From the NCBI GenBank assembly GCA_945879015.1, contig CAMCUO010000002.1, positions 1 through 64,000 on the forward strand: a DNA stretch of 64,000 bases, in the 5' to 3' direction. The notes under the pieces were generated by a model. It was not told the origin of the DNA. It did no database searches and was given only the letters and a program-made list of their open reading frames with translations. This DNA is from Chitinophaga pinensis. Lineage in GTDB: Bacteria; Bacteroidota; Bacteroidia; 2-12-FULL-35-15. Both the position numbers and the translations under genes were made by a program. Positions 16,881-25,420 of the stretch are shown here, in pieces; within the stretch, counting starts at the first letter, position 1, and every line of letters begins with the position of its first letter.

Positions 16881-16912
16881 AAAGAGGTTGTTCAATTGAG
16901 CAACCTCTTTTT
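16881..16912 (+). terminator. Terminator of the CxxCH-YceI-DUF5777 unit
   Basis: AAAGAGGTTG and CAACCTCTTT form a perfect 10-base stem with a 10-base loop, followed by T-rich sequence. It lies 21 bases after the DUF5777 stop codon. Confidence 0.85.
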
Positions 16913-16952
16913 ATTTATTTTACAGTCAATAAGCTTTGTGTATCGAAATCCT

Positions 16953-16960
16953 TACCTTTG
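16953..16960 (+). promoter_or_regulatory. Candidate -7 element of the DUF4271 gene
   Basis: TACCTTTG matches TAnnTTTG. It lies in the first part of the open frame, which suggests a start after 16960. Confidence 0.4.
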
Positions 16961-16967
16961 TTGCGAT

Positions 16968-17753
16968 TTGCCAACTCAAGTAACACATATTATTACAGCT
17001 TCCGATTCTGCACTTGGTTCTGTTGTTGCGGATAGCGGTTTAACAACTTCTATTTTTGAAGGACATCTTTTAAATAAAAAATCAGAAAAGCCACAACTTC
17101 ATTTAACCAATTTTGATTTTGGAGTGGCAAGTATTTTATTATTTGCTTTTATTTTATTCGTCTGGCTTTATTCTACCAATAGCAAAAGATTAAATCAAAT
17201 CGTAAAAGCTTTTTATATCAACAGATATTCCAATCAATTGAGAAGAGATGAAATTACTTTTGGAAATAGAGTGTCCATTTTTTTATCTACATTATTTATA
17301 ATTTCTTTTTCTTTATTCATTTATCAGGTTGCTCACTATTATCAATTACAAACAAATAACAATGATGTAATTTTTTTCATACAATTATTGATTACCATTT
17401 CTGCGATTTATGGGATTAAAATAGTGGTAGTCCGATTTTTTGGTTACATTTTTCAAAGTCAAAAAGAATCGGGTGAATATTCGATGATGATTTTCCTTTT
17501 TTGTAACATTTTAGGGCTCTTTTTTCTTCCAATAGTGATTTGTATGACTTTTGTAAAGGATGTTTCACCACTTATTTTCATTTATTCTGGTTACGGTGTT
17601 TTTGCTTTATTATTGGTTATCAGAGTGTTACGTGGTTTTTTGATAGGGGTAAATAGCATTAGAGTTTCCAAATTCTATTTATTTTTATATCTTTGCACCC
17701 TTGAAATACTGCCTTTTGTAATTATGGTCAAGTTGTTTATGCAAAACGTATAA
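16968..17753 (+). CDS. DUF4271 family membrane protein
   Basis: The open frame begins inside the terminator at 16896, so a later start is likely; TTG at 16968 gives 261 residues. The protein has about seven hydrophobic segments from residue 50 onward, with an extracytoplasmic N-terminus containing serine and threonine. The size and layout fit DUF4271, a membrane family of unknown function in Bacteroidota. The gene precedes the uroporphyrinogen synthase-like gene by 56 bases. In other genomes of this phylum I recall the two being adjacent. Confidence 0.65.
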   Translation: MPTQVTHIITASDSALGSVVADSGLTTSIFEGHLLNKKSEKPQLHLTNFDFGVASILLFAFILFVWLYSTNSKRLNQIVKAFYINRYSNQLRRDEITFGNRVSIFLSTLFIISFSLFIYQVAHYYQLQTNNNDVIFFIQLLITISAIYGIKIVVVRFFGYIFQSQKESGEYSMMIFLFCNILGLFFLPIVICMTFVKDVSPLIFIYSGYGVFALLLVIRVLRGFLIGVNSIRVSKFYLFLYLCTLEILPFVIMVKLFMQNV

Positions 17754-17809
17754 AAGCTTCCATCAAAAAGCAGTATTTATTTTGTTTGTTTCACTAAAAA
17801 CGCACAAAA

Positions 17810-18559
17810 TTGAAAGTTAAAACTTTACTTGTTTCTCAGCCTAAACCCGAGGGGGATAAATCACCATATTTGGACCTTGCAAAAAAATGCAATGTGAAGA
17901 TTGATTTCCGTCCATTTATACAAATTGAAGGCGTTTCATCGCAAGATTTCAGAAAAGATAAAGTAAATATTGCCGATCATACTGCTGTGATTATGACCAG
18001 CAGAAATGCAGTGGATCATTACTTTAGAATGTGCCAGGAAATGCGTGTTACAGTCCCTGAAGCAATGAAATACTTTTGTGTTTCTGAATCAACAGCATTT
18101 TATTTACAGAAATATGTCTTGTATCGTAAACGTAAAATTTTCCACGGAAAACAAACCGTTACCGATTTAATGGACGTTATTAAAAAGCATAAACTAGAGA
18201 ATTTTTTATTGCCATGTTCGGATATTGCTAAAGAAGAAATTGCTGATAAATTAGACGAAGCAAAAATTAAATATTCAAAAGCTGTTATGTTTCGCACAGT
18301 TGCCAGCGATTTGAGTGATTTAGCAAATGTAAATTACGATGTTTTGGTGTTTTTTACTCCTGCTGGAATAAAGTCCTTGTTTAAGAATTTTCCAAAATTC
18401 AAGCAAAATAAAACCCGAATAGCTTGTTTTGGTCCAACCACAGCAAAAGCTGTGAAAGAAGCGGGTTTGAATTTAGATATTCATGCTCCGAGTCCGAAAG
18501 CTCCTTCAATGACGATGGCTTTGGAACAGTACATTATCGCAGCCAATAAGGCCAAGTAA
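17810..18559 (+). CDS. hemD: Uroporphyrinogen-III synthase family protein
   Basis: 249-residue protein of the HemD fold: two similar halves (about residues 1-40 with 165-245, and 45-160). The family cyclises hydroxymethylbilane to uroporphyrinogen III in heme synthesis. Visible motifs are TSRNAVDHYF near 63-72, VFFTPAGIKSL near 181-191 and CFGPTTAKAVKEAGL near 207-221. The only useful start is TTG at 17810 (MKVKTLLVSQP). No other heme gene is adjacent. The activity of these stand-alone Bacteroidota members has not always been shown, so the assignment is by family. Confidence 0.75.
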   Translation: MKVKTLLVSQPKPEGDKSPYLDLAKKCNVKIDFRPFIQIEGVSSQDFRKDKVNIADHTAVIMTSRNAVDHYFRMCQEMRVTVPEAMKYFCVSESTAFYLQKYVLYRKRKIFHGKQTVTDLMDVIKKHKLENFLLPCSDIAKEEIADKLDEAKIKYSKAVMFRTVASDLSDLANVNYDVLVFFTPAGIKSLFKNFPKFKQNKTRIACFGPTTAKAVKEAGLNLDIHAPSPKAPSMTMALEQYIIAANKAK

Positions 18560-18640
18560 TCCCCCATTTAACATTCTTTATAGCAATCCATCACAATGTT
18601 ATTGTGCGAACTAATTTTTTAAATTACTTTTATACTTGTA

Positions 18641-19015
18641 ATGCAAACTTTTTCAAAAAACGAACGTTTATGCAGTAAGATATTAATTGATCGATTGATT
18701 GAAACAGGAAAATCATTCAATCATTCGCCTTATAGAATTACTTGGTTGCTAATAGCAGAAAGTTCGGTACCCATAAAAGTAGTGATTAGTATTCCAAAGC
18801 GTTCTTTTAAAAAAGCAGTTGATAGAAATAGGTTAAAACGACAAACACGTGAAATTTATAGAAAGCAAAAGCAAAAAGTATACGATGTGTTAGTCGATAA
18901 AAAAATATTGGTGATGATTGTTTATACTGCAAAAACAAAAATAGAATTTAAAGAACTAGAATTGAAATTAAAAGAAGCATTGGAGCGTTTAAGTAAAACT
19001 GTTGCCGAAAAATGA
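18641..19015 (+). CDS. rnpA: Ribonuclease P protein component
   Basis: Basic protein that binds the RNase P RNA and helps cut the 5' leader of tRNA precursors. The 124-residue product has the conserved motif [13 protein letters not shown] near residues 66-78 and a high lysine and arginine content. Length is typical. The stop overlaps the start of yidD by 4 bases, so the two genes are translationally coupled. rpmH, often next to rnpA elsewhere, is not present here. Confidence 0.94.
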   Translation: MQTFSKNERLCSKILIDRLIETGKSFNHSPYRITWLLIAESSVPIKVVISIPKRSFKKAVDRNRLKRQTREIYRKQKQKVYDVLVDKKILVMIVYTAKTKIEFKELELKLKEALERLSKTVAEK

Positions 19016-19242
19016 AATGGATAAGCGCACCATTTAGTTATTTGTTAATTGGAATAATAAAATTATATCAATATACCATTTCTCCGTTATTAGGTCCAGC
19101 ATGTAGATTTCAACCATCCTGTTCACAATACGGAATAGAAGCAATTAAGAAGCATGGATTTTTTAAAGGATTTGGTTTAACAGTGAAAAGAATTTCAAAA
19201 TGTCATCCTTGGGGTGGACATGGACATGATCCAGTACCTTAG
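19012..19242 (+). CDS. yidD: Membrane protein insertion efficiency factor YidD
   Basis: 76-residue protein with the whole YidD signature: [19 protein letters not shown] near residue 29 with two cysteines, and [14 protein letters not shown] near the C-terminus with the third. The N-terminal segment is amphipathic and membrane-binding. It helps the YidC insertase. The gene overlaps rnpA by 4 bases, which is the common arrangement. Confidence 0.94.
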   Translation: MKWISAPFSYLLIGIIKLYQYTISPLLGPACRFQPSCSQYGIEAIKKHGFFKGFGLTVKRISKCHPWGGHGHDPVP

Positions 19243-19285
19243 TAAGTCAAAAGTAAAAAGAAGAAAAGTCAAAAGAAAATACACT

Positions 19286-20998
19286 ATGAAAAAAATAATT
19301 TCAAAATTCAAATTATTAATCATCGCTGTCGTGATTTCAGGATATGCAATGATTTCATACAGTTTCGTAGATAACTTTTTCGAAGTATCTAAAAATCTCG
19401 ACATTTTTGCAACGCTGTTTCGCGAACTAAATATTTATTATGTGGATGAAACAAATCCAGGTGATTTGATGAAAAAAGGAATTGATGATATGTTAGGTTC
19501 ACTAGATCCATACACCAATTTTATTCCTGAATCAGAAATTGAAGATTACCGTTACATGACAACAGGACAATATGGAGGAATTGGAGCTTTGGTTCGACAA
19601 GTAGGAGATTATGTTGTTATCTCAGAACCTTACGAAGGATTTCCTGCACAAAAAGCAGATTTGCGCGCTGGTGATCGACTTTTAAAAGTCAACGATATTG
19701 ATGTGAAAGGTAAAAAAACAGACGATATCAGTAAATATTTAAAAGGACAAGCCAATACAACTATCAAATTATTAATTGAAAGAGAAGGAGAAGCAAAACC
19801 AATTGAAAAATCTATTGGTCGCGAAGAAATAAAAATTAAAAGTGTTCCGTATTCTGGAATGCTTTCTAAAAATGTTGGATATATTAAGCTAACAGGTTTT
19901 ACAGAAAATGCAGCTGGAGAAGTTAAGTCGGCATTGCTAGAATTGAAAAAAAATACAGAGTTTAAATCTTTGGTGCTTGATTTACGTGGAAATCCAGGCG
20001 GACTATTAAAAGAAGCAATCGACATTGTGAATTTGTTTGAAGAAAAGGGAACCGAAATTGTAAGCACAAGAGGAAAAGTAAAAGATTGGGATAAAGTTTA
20101 TAAAGGAACAAATTCTCCTGTTGATGTTACTATTCCAATCATAGTTTTAGTTGATAGAGGTTCTGCATCTGCTTCCGAAATTGTTTCTGGTTCTTTACAA
20201 GATTTAGATAGAGGAGTAGTAATTGGTCAGCGTTCTTATGGAAAAGGATTGGTTCAACAAACTCGTCCCTTAAGTTACAATGCTCAATTAAAAGTAACTG
20301 TTGCAAAATATTATACTCCAAGCGGAAGATGTATTCAAGCATTGGATTATTCACACCGCAATGATGATGGAAGTGTAGATAAAGTTCCAGATTCATTAAT
20401 TACTGCATTCAAAACAAAAAACGGAAGAATTGTTTATGATGGTGGTGGAATTGCTCCAGATGTTGCAGTTGAACCTCAAAAATTTTCTAGTATTTTGGGA
20501 AGTCTCGTTACAAAAAATTTAGTTTTCAATTATGCGACAAAATATAGAATGCTGCATCCTACAATTGTTCCAGCTAAAGAATTTAGATTAACAGATGCTG
20601 AATACGATGAGTTTGTTGCTTATTTGAATGATAAGGAATACGATTACACTACAAAAACAGAAAAAGCATTAGAAGATTTTACTACAGATGCAAAAAACGA
20701 CAAATCAATTGATTTGATTGGCGCTGATATTGCAGCTTTAAAAACTAAAATTACTCATAATAAAAAGGAAGATTTAATAAAGTATAAGCCTGAAATAAAG
20801 CAATTTTTAGAAGAAGAAATTGCTTCCCGCTATTATTTTCAAAATGGTCGATTGGAAGCTTCTTTGAAAGATGATCAGGAGATTACAGAAGCCTTTTCTT
20901 TGTTGAATGATACAGAGAAATACAATAAGATTTTGACCACTGTTGGAACAACCGACAAACCAATTCATAGTCCTGAAAAAGTAAAGAATCCTAAATAA
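19286..20998 (+). CDS. S41 family C-terminal processing protease (CtpA-like)
   Basis: 570-residue periplasmic serine protease. An N-terminal hydrophobic segment (residues 9-25) is followed by the tail-binding domain, a PDZ domain near 80-165 (motifs GGIGALV and RAGDRLLKVNDIDV) and the protease domain. The catalytic serine is in RGSASASE near residue 293, and the lysine is in SYGKGLVQ near 319. A C-terminal helical extension of about 180 residues is common in Bacteroidota members. The frame can be extended 24 codons upstream, but that part is AAGTCAAAAG-like repeat sequence, so ATG at 19286 was chosen. Confidence 0.93.
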   Translation: MKKIISKFKLLIIAVVISGYAMISYSFVDNFFEVSKNLDIFATLFRELNIYYVDETNPGDLMKKGIDDMLGSLDPYTNFIPESEIEDYRYMTTGQYGGIGALVRQVGDYVVISEPYEGFPAQKADLRAGDRLLKVNDIDVKGKKTDDISKYLKGQANTTIKLLIEREGEAKPIEKSIGREEIKIKSVPYSGMLSKNVGYIKLTGFTENAAGEVKSALLELKKNTEFKSLVLDLRGNPGGLLKEAIDIVNLFEEKGTEIVSTRGKVKDWDKVYKGTNSPVDVTIPIIVLVDRGSASASEIVSGSLQDLDRGVVIGQRSYGKGLVQQTRPLSYNAQLKVTVAKYYTPSGRCIQALDYSHRNDDGSVDKVPDSLITAFKTKNGRIVYDGGGIAPDVAVEPQKFSSILGSLVTKNLVFNYATKYRMLHPTIVPAKEFRLTDAEYDEFVAYLNDKEYDYTTKTEKALEDFTTDAKNDKSIDLIGADIAALKTKITHNKKEDLIKYKPEIKQFLEEEIASRYYFQNGRLEASLKDDQEITEAFSLLNDTEKYNKILTTVGTTDKPIHSPEKVKNPK

Positions 20999-21075
20999 AG
21001 ACAATCGACTTTAGTTTATAGTGACATTTTTGTATTTAAACGCAATTTATTTGCAATATTTGCGTTTCAATTGCT

Positions 21076-22647
21076 ATGAGGAAATCGCTACTCTCTGATA
21101 AGTACCATACTTACGTTTATATTTTCGCCTTAATTTTATTGGTGATAGGAATGCCGCTATCAAAATTTTTGATGAGCCTCTCTCAAATCATTTTAGCATG
21201 CAATTTTCTTCTCGAAGGAAACCTAAAAAACAAATTCTTTTCCTTTTTTAAAAATAAACCTGCTTTAATTATCAGTTCGCTTTTTTTGCTTCATCTTCTT
21301 GGTTTAATTTATACAACCGATTTTGAATATGCAATGAAAGATATCAGAATCAAAATGCCTCTTTTTATTATGCCAATTATATTATCTACTTCAAAACCTC
21401 TTTCTAAAAAAGCAATTGATGCGATTTTGCAATTTTTTGTTGCAGCCATTATTTTAGGAACAATTATAAGCACACTTATTTTGACTGGAATCATTCACCG
21501 TGAACTAGTTGATATCAGAAGTGTTTCCATCTTCATTTCTCATATTCGTTTTGCATTATTGATTTGTATTGCATTGTTTATATCTGGCTATTTCTTTTAT
21601 CATTCAACTAAGCCTCTTCAAAAAGTTCTCTGGATTTTAATTGGAATCTGGCTGATATACTTTTTAGTTTTAACAGAGTCGATAACTGGACTTTCAGCAT
21701 TTTGTTTTACTAATCTCGTGCTATGCATTTACTCAATATTTAAATCAAAGCAGAAGATGATTCGCTTTGCTGGTTTGTTACTTGTTTTATCAATTGGCAT
21801 TTTTGCTTTTTATTTATTCAATCAACTAAATAAATCAAATCCTCCAACAGAAAAAATTGATTTTTCAAAACTAGAGACAACCACTTCTCGTGGAAATGCA
21901 TACGAACATGATGTAACAGGTAAGCTAACTGAGAATGGGCATTTCATTTGGATTTATTTTTGCAATAAGGAATTGGAAGAGTCATGGAACAAAAGAAGTG
22001 AACTAAAATATTCTGAAAAAGATTTAAAAGGCAATCCACTCAATTTTACACTTGTCAGATTTTTGGCTTCTAAAGGTTTAAGAAAAGATGCAGACGCGGT
22101 TGAATCACTTTCAGGAGATGAAATAAAAGCCATTGAAAGAGGAGTGGTGAATGTCAATTACCAAAACATTTCGAGTTTAAAAAGAAGATTGCATGAAATT
22201 TCCTGGGAATTGGATATATATAAAACTACTGGAAATCCAAGCGGACATTCATTAACGCAACGTTTTGAGTTTTGGAAAGCAGCTATGGGAATTATTAAAA
22301 ACAATGTTGTTTTTGGAGTTGGCACAGGAGATGTAAAAACTGCATTTGAAATGCAATACGATAAAATGGATTCTTCGCTAACAACTGAAAATAGATTGCG
22401 TTCGCATAACCAATATTTATCTTTTGGAGTAGCATTTGGAATGGTTGGATTACTTTGGTTTTTAATTACTCTTTTTTATCCAATGGTCTTGCAAGGAAAA
22501 ATATTCGATTATTTATACATCAGTTTTTTATTGATTGCTATCATGTCTTTTTTAACTGAAGATACTCTAGAATCTCAGGCAGGAGTTACGTTTTATGCTT
22601 TCTTTAATTCTTTCTTTTTGTTTATGTTTAACAAAGAAGAAAAATAA
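21076..22647 (+). CDS. O-antigen ligase family protein (Wzy_C)
   Basis: 523-residue membrane protein with about twelve hydrophobic segments. Between the last two groups of helices lies a large extracytoplasmic insert, about residues 255-400, that ends in the segment FGVGTGDVKTAF and the motif RSHNQYLSFG with the conserved histidine of the family. Such proteins join O-antigen or other glycan to lipid A core or polymerise it. Two glycosyltransferase genes converge on it from the right, with one base between the stop codons, which supports a role in surface polysaccharide. Confidence 0.8.
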   Translation: MRKSLLSDKYHTYVYIFALILLVIGMPLSKFLMSLSQIILACNFLLEGNLKNKFFSFFKNKPALIISSLFLLHLLGLIYTTDFEYAMKDIRIKMPLFIMPIILSTSKPLSKKAIDAILQFFVAAIILGTIISTLILTGIIHRELVDIRSVSIFISHIRFALLICIALFISGYFFYHSTKPLQKVLWILIGIWLIYFLVLTESITGLSAFCFTNLVLCIYSIFKSKQKMIRFAGLLLVLSIGIFAFYLFNQLNKSNPPTEKIDFSKLETTTSRGNAYEHDVTGKLTENGHFIWIYFCNKELEESWNKRSELKYSEKDLKGNPLNFTLVRFLASKGLRKDADAVESLSGDEIKAIERGVVNVNYQNISSLKRRLHEISWELDIYKTTGNPSGHSLTQRFEFWKAAMGIIKNNVVFGVGTGDVKTAFEMQYDKMDSSLTTENRLRSHNQYLSFGVAFGMVGLLWFLITLFYPMVLQGKIFDYLYISFLLIAIMSFLTEDTLESQAGVTFYAFFNSFFLFMFNKEEK

Positions 22648-22648
22648 A

Positions 22649-23695
22649 TTAAAGGTTCTCGTATAATTTTAGATATGCCTTTGCTGCTTTTTCCCAAGAA
22701 AATTGTTTTGACCATTCTATCGATCTAGAAGCCTTATTTGTATCAGAAGCAAAATCAACAAGCCCTTTCTCAAAAACTTCTATCATACTCTGAGGATCAA
22801 AACTTTTCCAATAATAGGCTTCTGTGCCACCTATTTCTGGTAAACTGGTAAGATTTGATAAGAAAACTGGTTTTCCTAAACTCATTGCTTCCACTATTGG
22901 TAAACCAAATCCTTCGGTTAATGAAGGAAAAACAAAAGCTTTACAATTTTTATATAACCAGTATTTTGAATTATCATCAATGGTTCCAATAAGGTTCAAG
23001 CGATCATAAATACCAATATTTTTCGCCATTTTAATTAATTGCTTTGCATAATCGGAATCGGAGTTTCCTGCAATTACTAAATGTAAGTTCTTGTTGCTTT
23101 GAAGCAAAGGAAGAAGGGTGTGAAAATTCTTTTTTTGAGAAATTATACCAATCGAAAAAATGTAATCGGGAAAGGTTATATAATCTGGCTTGCTTGCATT
23201 CTCAATTACTTTTAATGAATTTCCATTGTGGATTACATGGATAGGAGTATTGCTAACATCTAAGTTTTCTCTTACCATCATTTCAGTAAATTTTGAAATG
23301 ACAGTTATGACACTTGCTTTATTTACTTTTTTTTGCAGACTATTTAATTTACTTCTTTGTTTAGCACCTTTATATTTTTCAAGAAAATTAAGATCGTGAA
23401 TTGTTAAAATAAGTTTGGTGTTTTTATTTGTAGGAAGGTAATGTGAATCTTGCTGAAGACAATGCCAGATATCATACTTAGTGCTGCTGAATGGAATTAA
23501 TTTATGAAGCGAAGTTTGCTTTACATAATTAAAATGATCTCCGAATATGTTTTTTTGAAGTGAAGGCAAATAAAAGTCGAGCTCTAAATTTTTCGGTTCT
23601 GTAGCTTTAAATTGCTGACCAATACTCAAACAGAATTGTCCTAAACCGCTATTCAGGTTTTTTAGTTTTTCCATTTCAAGTAATACTCTTTTCAT
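22649..23695 (-). CDS. Glycosyltransferase family 4 (GT-B fold)
   Basis: 348 residues with a GT-B layout. The C-terminal half has the EX7E motif region, EGFGLPIVEAMSLGKPVF near residue 271, and the segment FSIGIISQKKNF near 182. The first half contains HCLQQDSHYLP and TIHDLNFLE, typical of the family. The enzyme moves a sugar from a nucleotide donor onto a growing surface glycan; the specific sugar cannot be told. The start overlaps the stop of the family 2 glycosyltransferase by 4 bases. Confidence 0.88.
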   Translation of the reverse strand: MKRVLLEMEKLKNLNSGLGQFCLSIGQQFKATEPKNLELDFYLPSLQKNIFGDHFNYVKQTSLHKLIPFSSTKYDIWHCLQQDSHYLPTNKNTKLILTIHDLNFLEKYKGAKQRSKLNSLQKKVNKASVITVISKFTEMMVRENLDVSNTPIHVIHNGNSLKVIENASKPDYITFPDYIFSIGIISQKKNFHTLLPLLQSNKNLHLVIAGNSDSDYAKQLIKMAKNIGIYDRLNLIGTIDDNSKYWLYKNCKAFVFPSLTEGFGLPIVEAMSLGKPVFLSNLTSLPEIGGTEAYYWKSFDPQSMIEVFEKGLVDFASDTNKASRSIEWSKQFSWEKAAKAYLKLYENL

Positions 23696-24441
23696 TTTTT
23701 ATGCAATTTAGCCAGTTTAGAGTATTTCAGATACGTATGCTTTGCTGAAATTTTGCAAATTGTAAATCCAGCAGAACCATCCAATATTCCAAGTTTTAAA
23801 AAGTAATCGCTGGTGAATTTTACAACTGGACTAAACCACATTTGTAGCAGAGAAGTTTTTTTACCTTTTTCAAATAAATTTTGTGCAGCAAGAGTAGAAA
23901 AATTTTCTATTTGTAAAAGATGTTGCTCCAATGTATAATAGCTATAATGTAAACAATCACCATTCAATAAAACAACTTCTTGTTTAGAATCAATAACCAA
24001 TTTCTCATGAATAATGCCTTCCCACTTTGTAATTCGTCTGTCGAAAATTCGAATTTTGGTATCCGGATACCAGCCGCAATGTTTTATCCAAGAACCGCAG
24101 TAATTAGTTAAGCGGTGAAATTTATAAGTCTTTAATTCAGCTCCTTCTTTCGCTTTTAAAATTGATTTTTTTAATTCTTCGGATAATGCTTCATCGGCAT
24201 CTAAAGATAAAACCCAATCGTATTTAGCTTGTGCGTTTGCAAAATTCTTAGTCGCTGAATAACCTTCCCATTTGTTGGAAATAAAGTTTACAGTATGTTT
24301 TTTTGAAATGCTTTCGGTAGCATCCGTTGAAAAGGAATCCACAATCACCACATCATCCGCTATTCCCTGAATGGATTCAAGGCAGCGGCCAATGTTTTTT
24401 TCTTCATTAAAAGTTATAATGACAACGGATAGTTGTGGCAT
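23692..24441 (-). CDS. Glycosyltransferase family 2 (LPS core WaaE/KdtX-like)
   Basis: 249-residue GT-A enzyme with the start VVIITFNEEKNIGRCL, DDVVIVDSFSTDAT near 30-43, and the metal-binding DAD motif in SLDADEALSE near 78-87. The pattern NYCGSWIKHCGWYPDTKIRIF is typical of the WaaE/KdtX group, which adds sugars to the lipopolysaccharide inner core. The gene is the first of a two-gene minus-strand operon with the family 4 enzyme. Its promoter lies at 24460-24467, back to back with that of meaB. Confidence 0.88.
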   Translation of the reverse strand: MPQLSVVIITFNEEKNIGRCLESIQGIADDVVIVDSFSTDATESISKKHTVNFISNKWEGYSATKNFANAQAKYDWVLSLDADEALSEELKKSILKAKEGAELKTYKFHRLTNYCGSWIKHCGWYPDTKIRIFDRRITKWEGIIHEKLVIDSKQEVVLLNGDCLHYSYYTLEQHLLQIENFSTLAAQNLFEKGKKTSLLQMWFSPVVKFTSDYFLKLGILDGSAGFTICKISAKHTYLKYSKLAKLHKK

Positions 24442-24459
24442 TTTATAGTGTTATATAAG

Positions 24460-24467
24460 CAAAAGTA
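24460..24467 (-). promoter_or_regulatory. Candidate -7 element of the glycosyltransferase operon
   Basis: On the minus strand the sequence reads TACTTTTG, 18 bases before the start codon of the family 2 glycosyltransferase. It lies 15 bases from the divergent element of meaB. Confidence 0.5.
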
Positions 24468-24481
24468 CTAAAATTATCTGC

Positions 24482-24489
24482 TATATTTG
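24482..24489 (+). promoter_or_regulatory. Candidate -7 element of meaB
   Basis: TATATTTG ends 7 bases before the ATG at 24497. Transcription would start within a base or two of the start codon, so the message may be leaderless. Confidence 0.5.
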
Positions 24490-24496
24490 TGTAACA

Positions 24497-25399
24497 ATGT
24501 CAACTACCCAAACACTCATAAAACAATTACAGCAAGGCGATGAAAAAGCATTGGCGCGCTGTATTACCATTGTTGAAAATGAGCTGGAGGGTTATGAAGA
24601 AATTCTGACTACTTTAAAATTCAACTCCAACATTCCTGTAGTTGGTGTAACGGGTCCTCCTGGAGCTGGAAAAAGTACTTTAATCAATGCAGTTATTAAA
24701 AATCTTACGGCTCAAAAAAAATCGGTTGGAATACTTGCAATTGATCCAACTTCTCCATTTAATTATGGTTCATTGTTAGGAGATAGATTACGCATGGCAG
24801 AACATTTTAATAATGATAAAGTGTTTATTCGTTCAATTGCAACGCGCGGTTCATTGGGTGGATTGTCTGCAAAAACAATTGAGATTGTGGATGTAATGCG
24901 TGCTTTTTCGTTTGATTATATTTTTGTAGAAACGGTGGGAGTAGGACAAAGTGAAGTGGAAGTGGTTGGTTTGGCTGATACAACAGTTTTGGTTTTGGTT
25001 CCTGAATCAGGTGACGATGTGCAAGCAATTAAATCCGGAATCATGGAAATTGCAGATGTGTTTGTAGTTAACAAATCGGATAGAGACGGAGCGAATACTT
25101 TTATTAAAAATATTATTCAGTTGGTACATTCCAAAATGGCTAGCGACTGGAACATTCCTGTAATAAAAGGAATTGCAACCAAGGGAGAAGGAGTGGAGGA
25201 GTTGATTGAAGCGATTGACAAACACAATAAAGTCGGAGTGAATACCAAACGTTCTTATTTACTTGCTGAGAAAGCGTATCGTTTGATTCAAAACAAAAAG
25301 ATGAAAGGCGTTTCTAAAATGGATTTGCAAAAACAGATTGATCTAGAGTTGAAGAAAGGGGATTTTAATCTTTATAATTTTGTTAGGAGTTTGAAATAA
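24497..25399 (+). CDS. meaB: Methylmalonyl-CoA mutase-associated GTPase MeaB
   Basis: P-loop GTPase that protects and reloads cobalamin-dependent acyl-CoA mutases. The 300-residue protein has the Walker A motif GPPGAGKST near residues 53-61, DPTSPFNYGSLLGDRLRM near 78, the Walker B region ETVGVGQSE near 148, and the base-specificity motif NKSD near 191. A mutase gene is not in the window. Its promoter abuts that of the glycosyltransferase operon. Confidence in the family is high; the partner enzyme is inferred. Confidence 0.93.
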   Translation: MSTTQTLIKQLQQGDEKALARCITIVENELEGYEEILTTLKFNSNIPVVGVTGPPGAGKSTLINAVIKNLTAQKKSVGILAIDPTSPFNYGSLLGDRLRMAEHFNNDKVFIRSIATRGSLGGLSAKTIEIVDVMRAFSFDYIFVETVGVGQSEVEVVGLADTTVLVLVPESGDDVQAIKSGIMEIADVFVVNKSDRDGANTFIKNIIQLVHSKMASDWNIPVIKGIATKGEGVEELIEAIDKHNKVGVNTKRSYLLAEKAYRLIQNKKMKGVSKMDLQKQIDLELKKGDFNLYNFVRSLK

Positions 25400-25420
25400 T
25401 TTCAAATTTCAGATTTCAAA

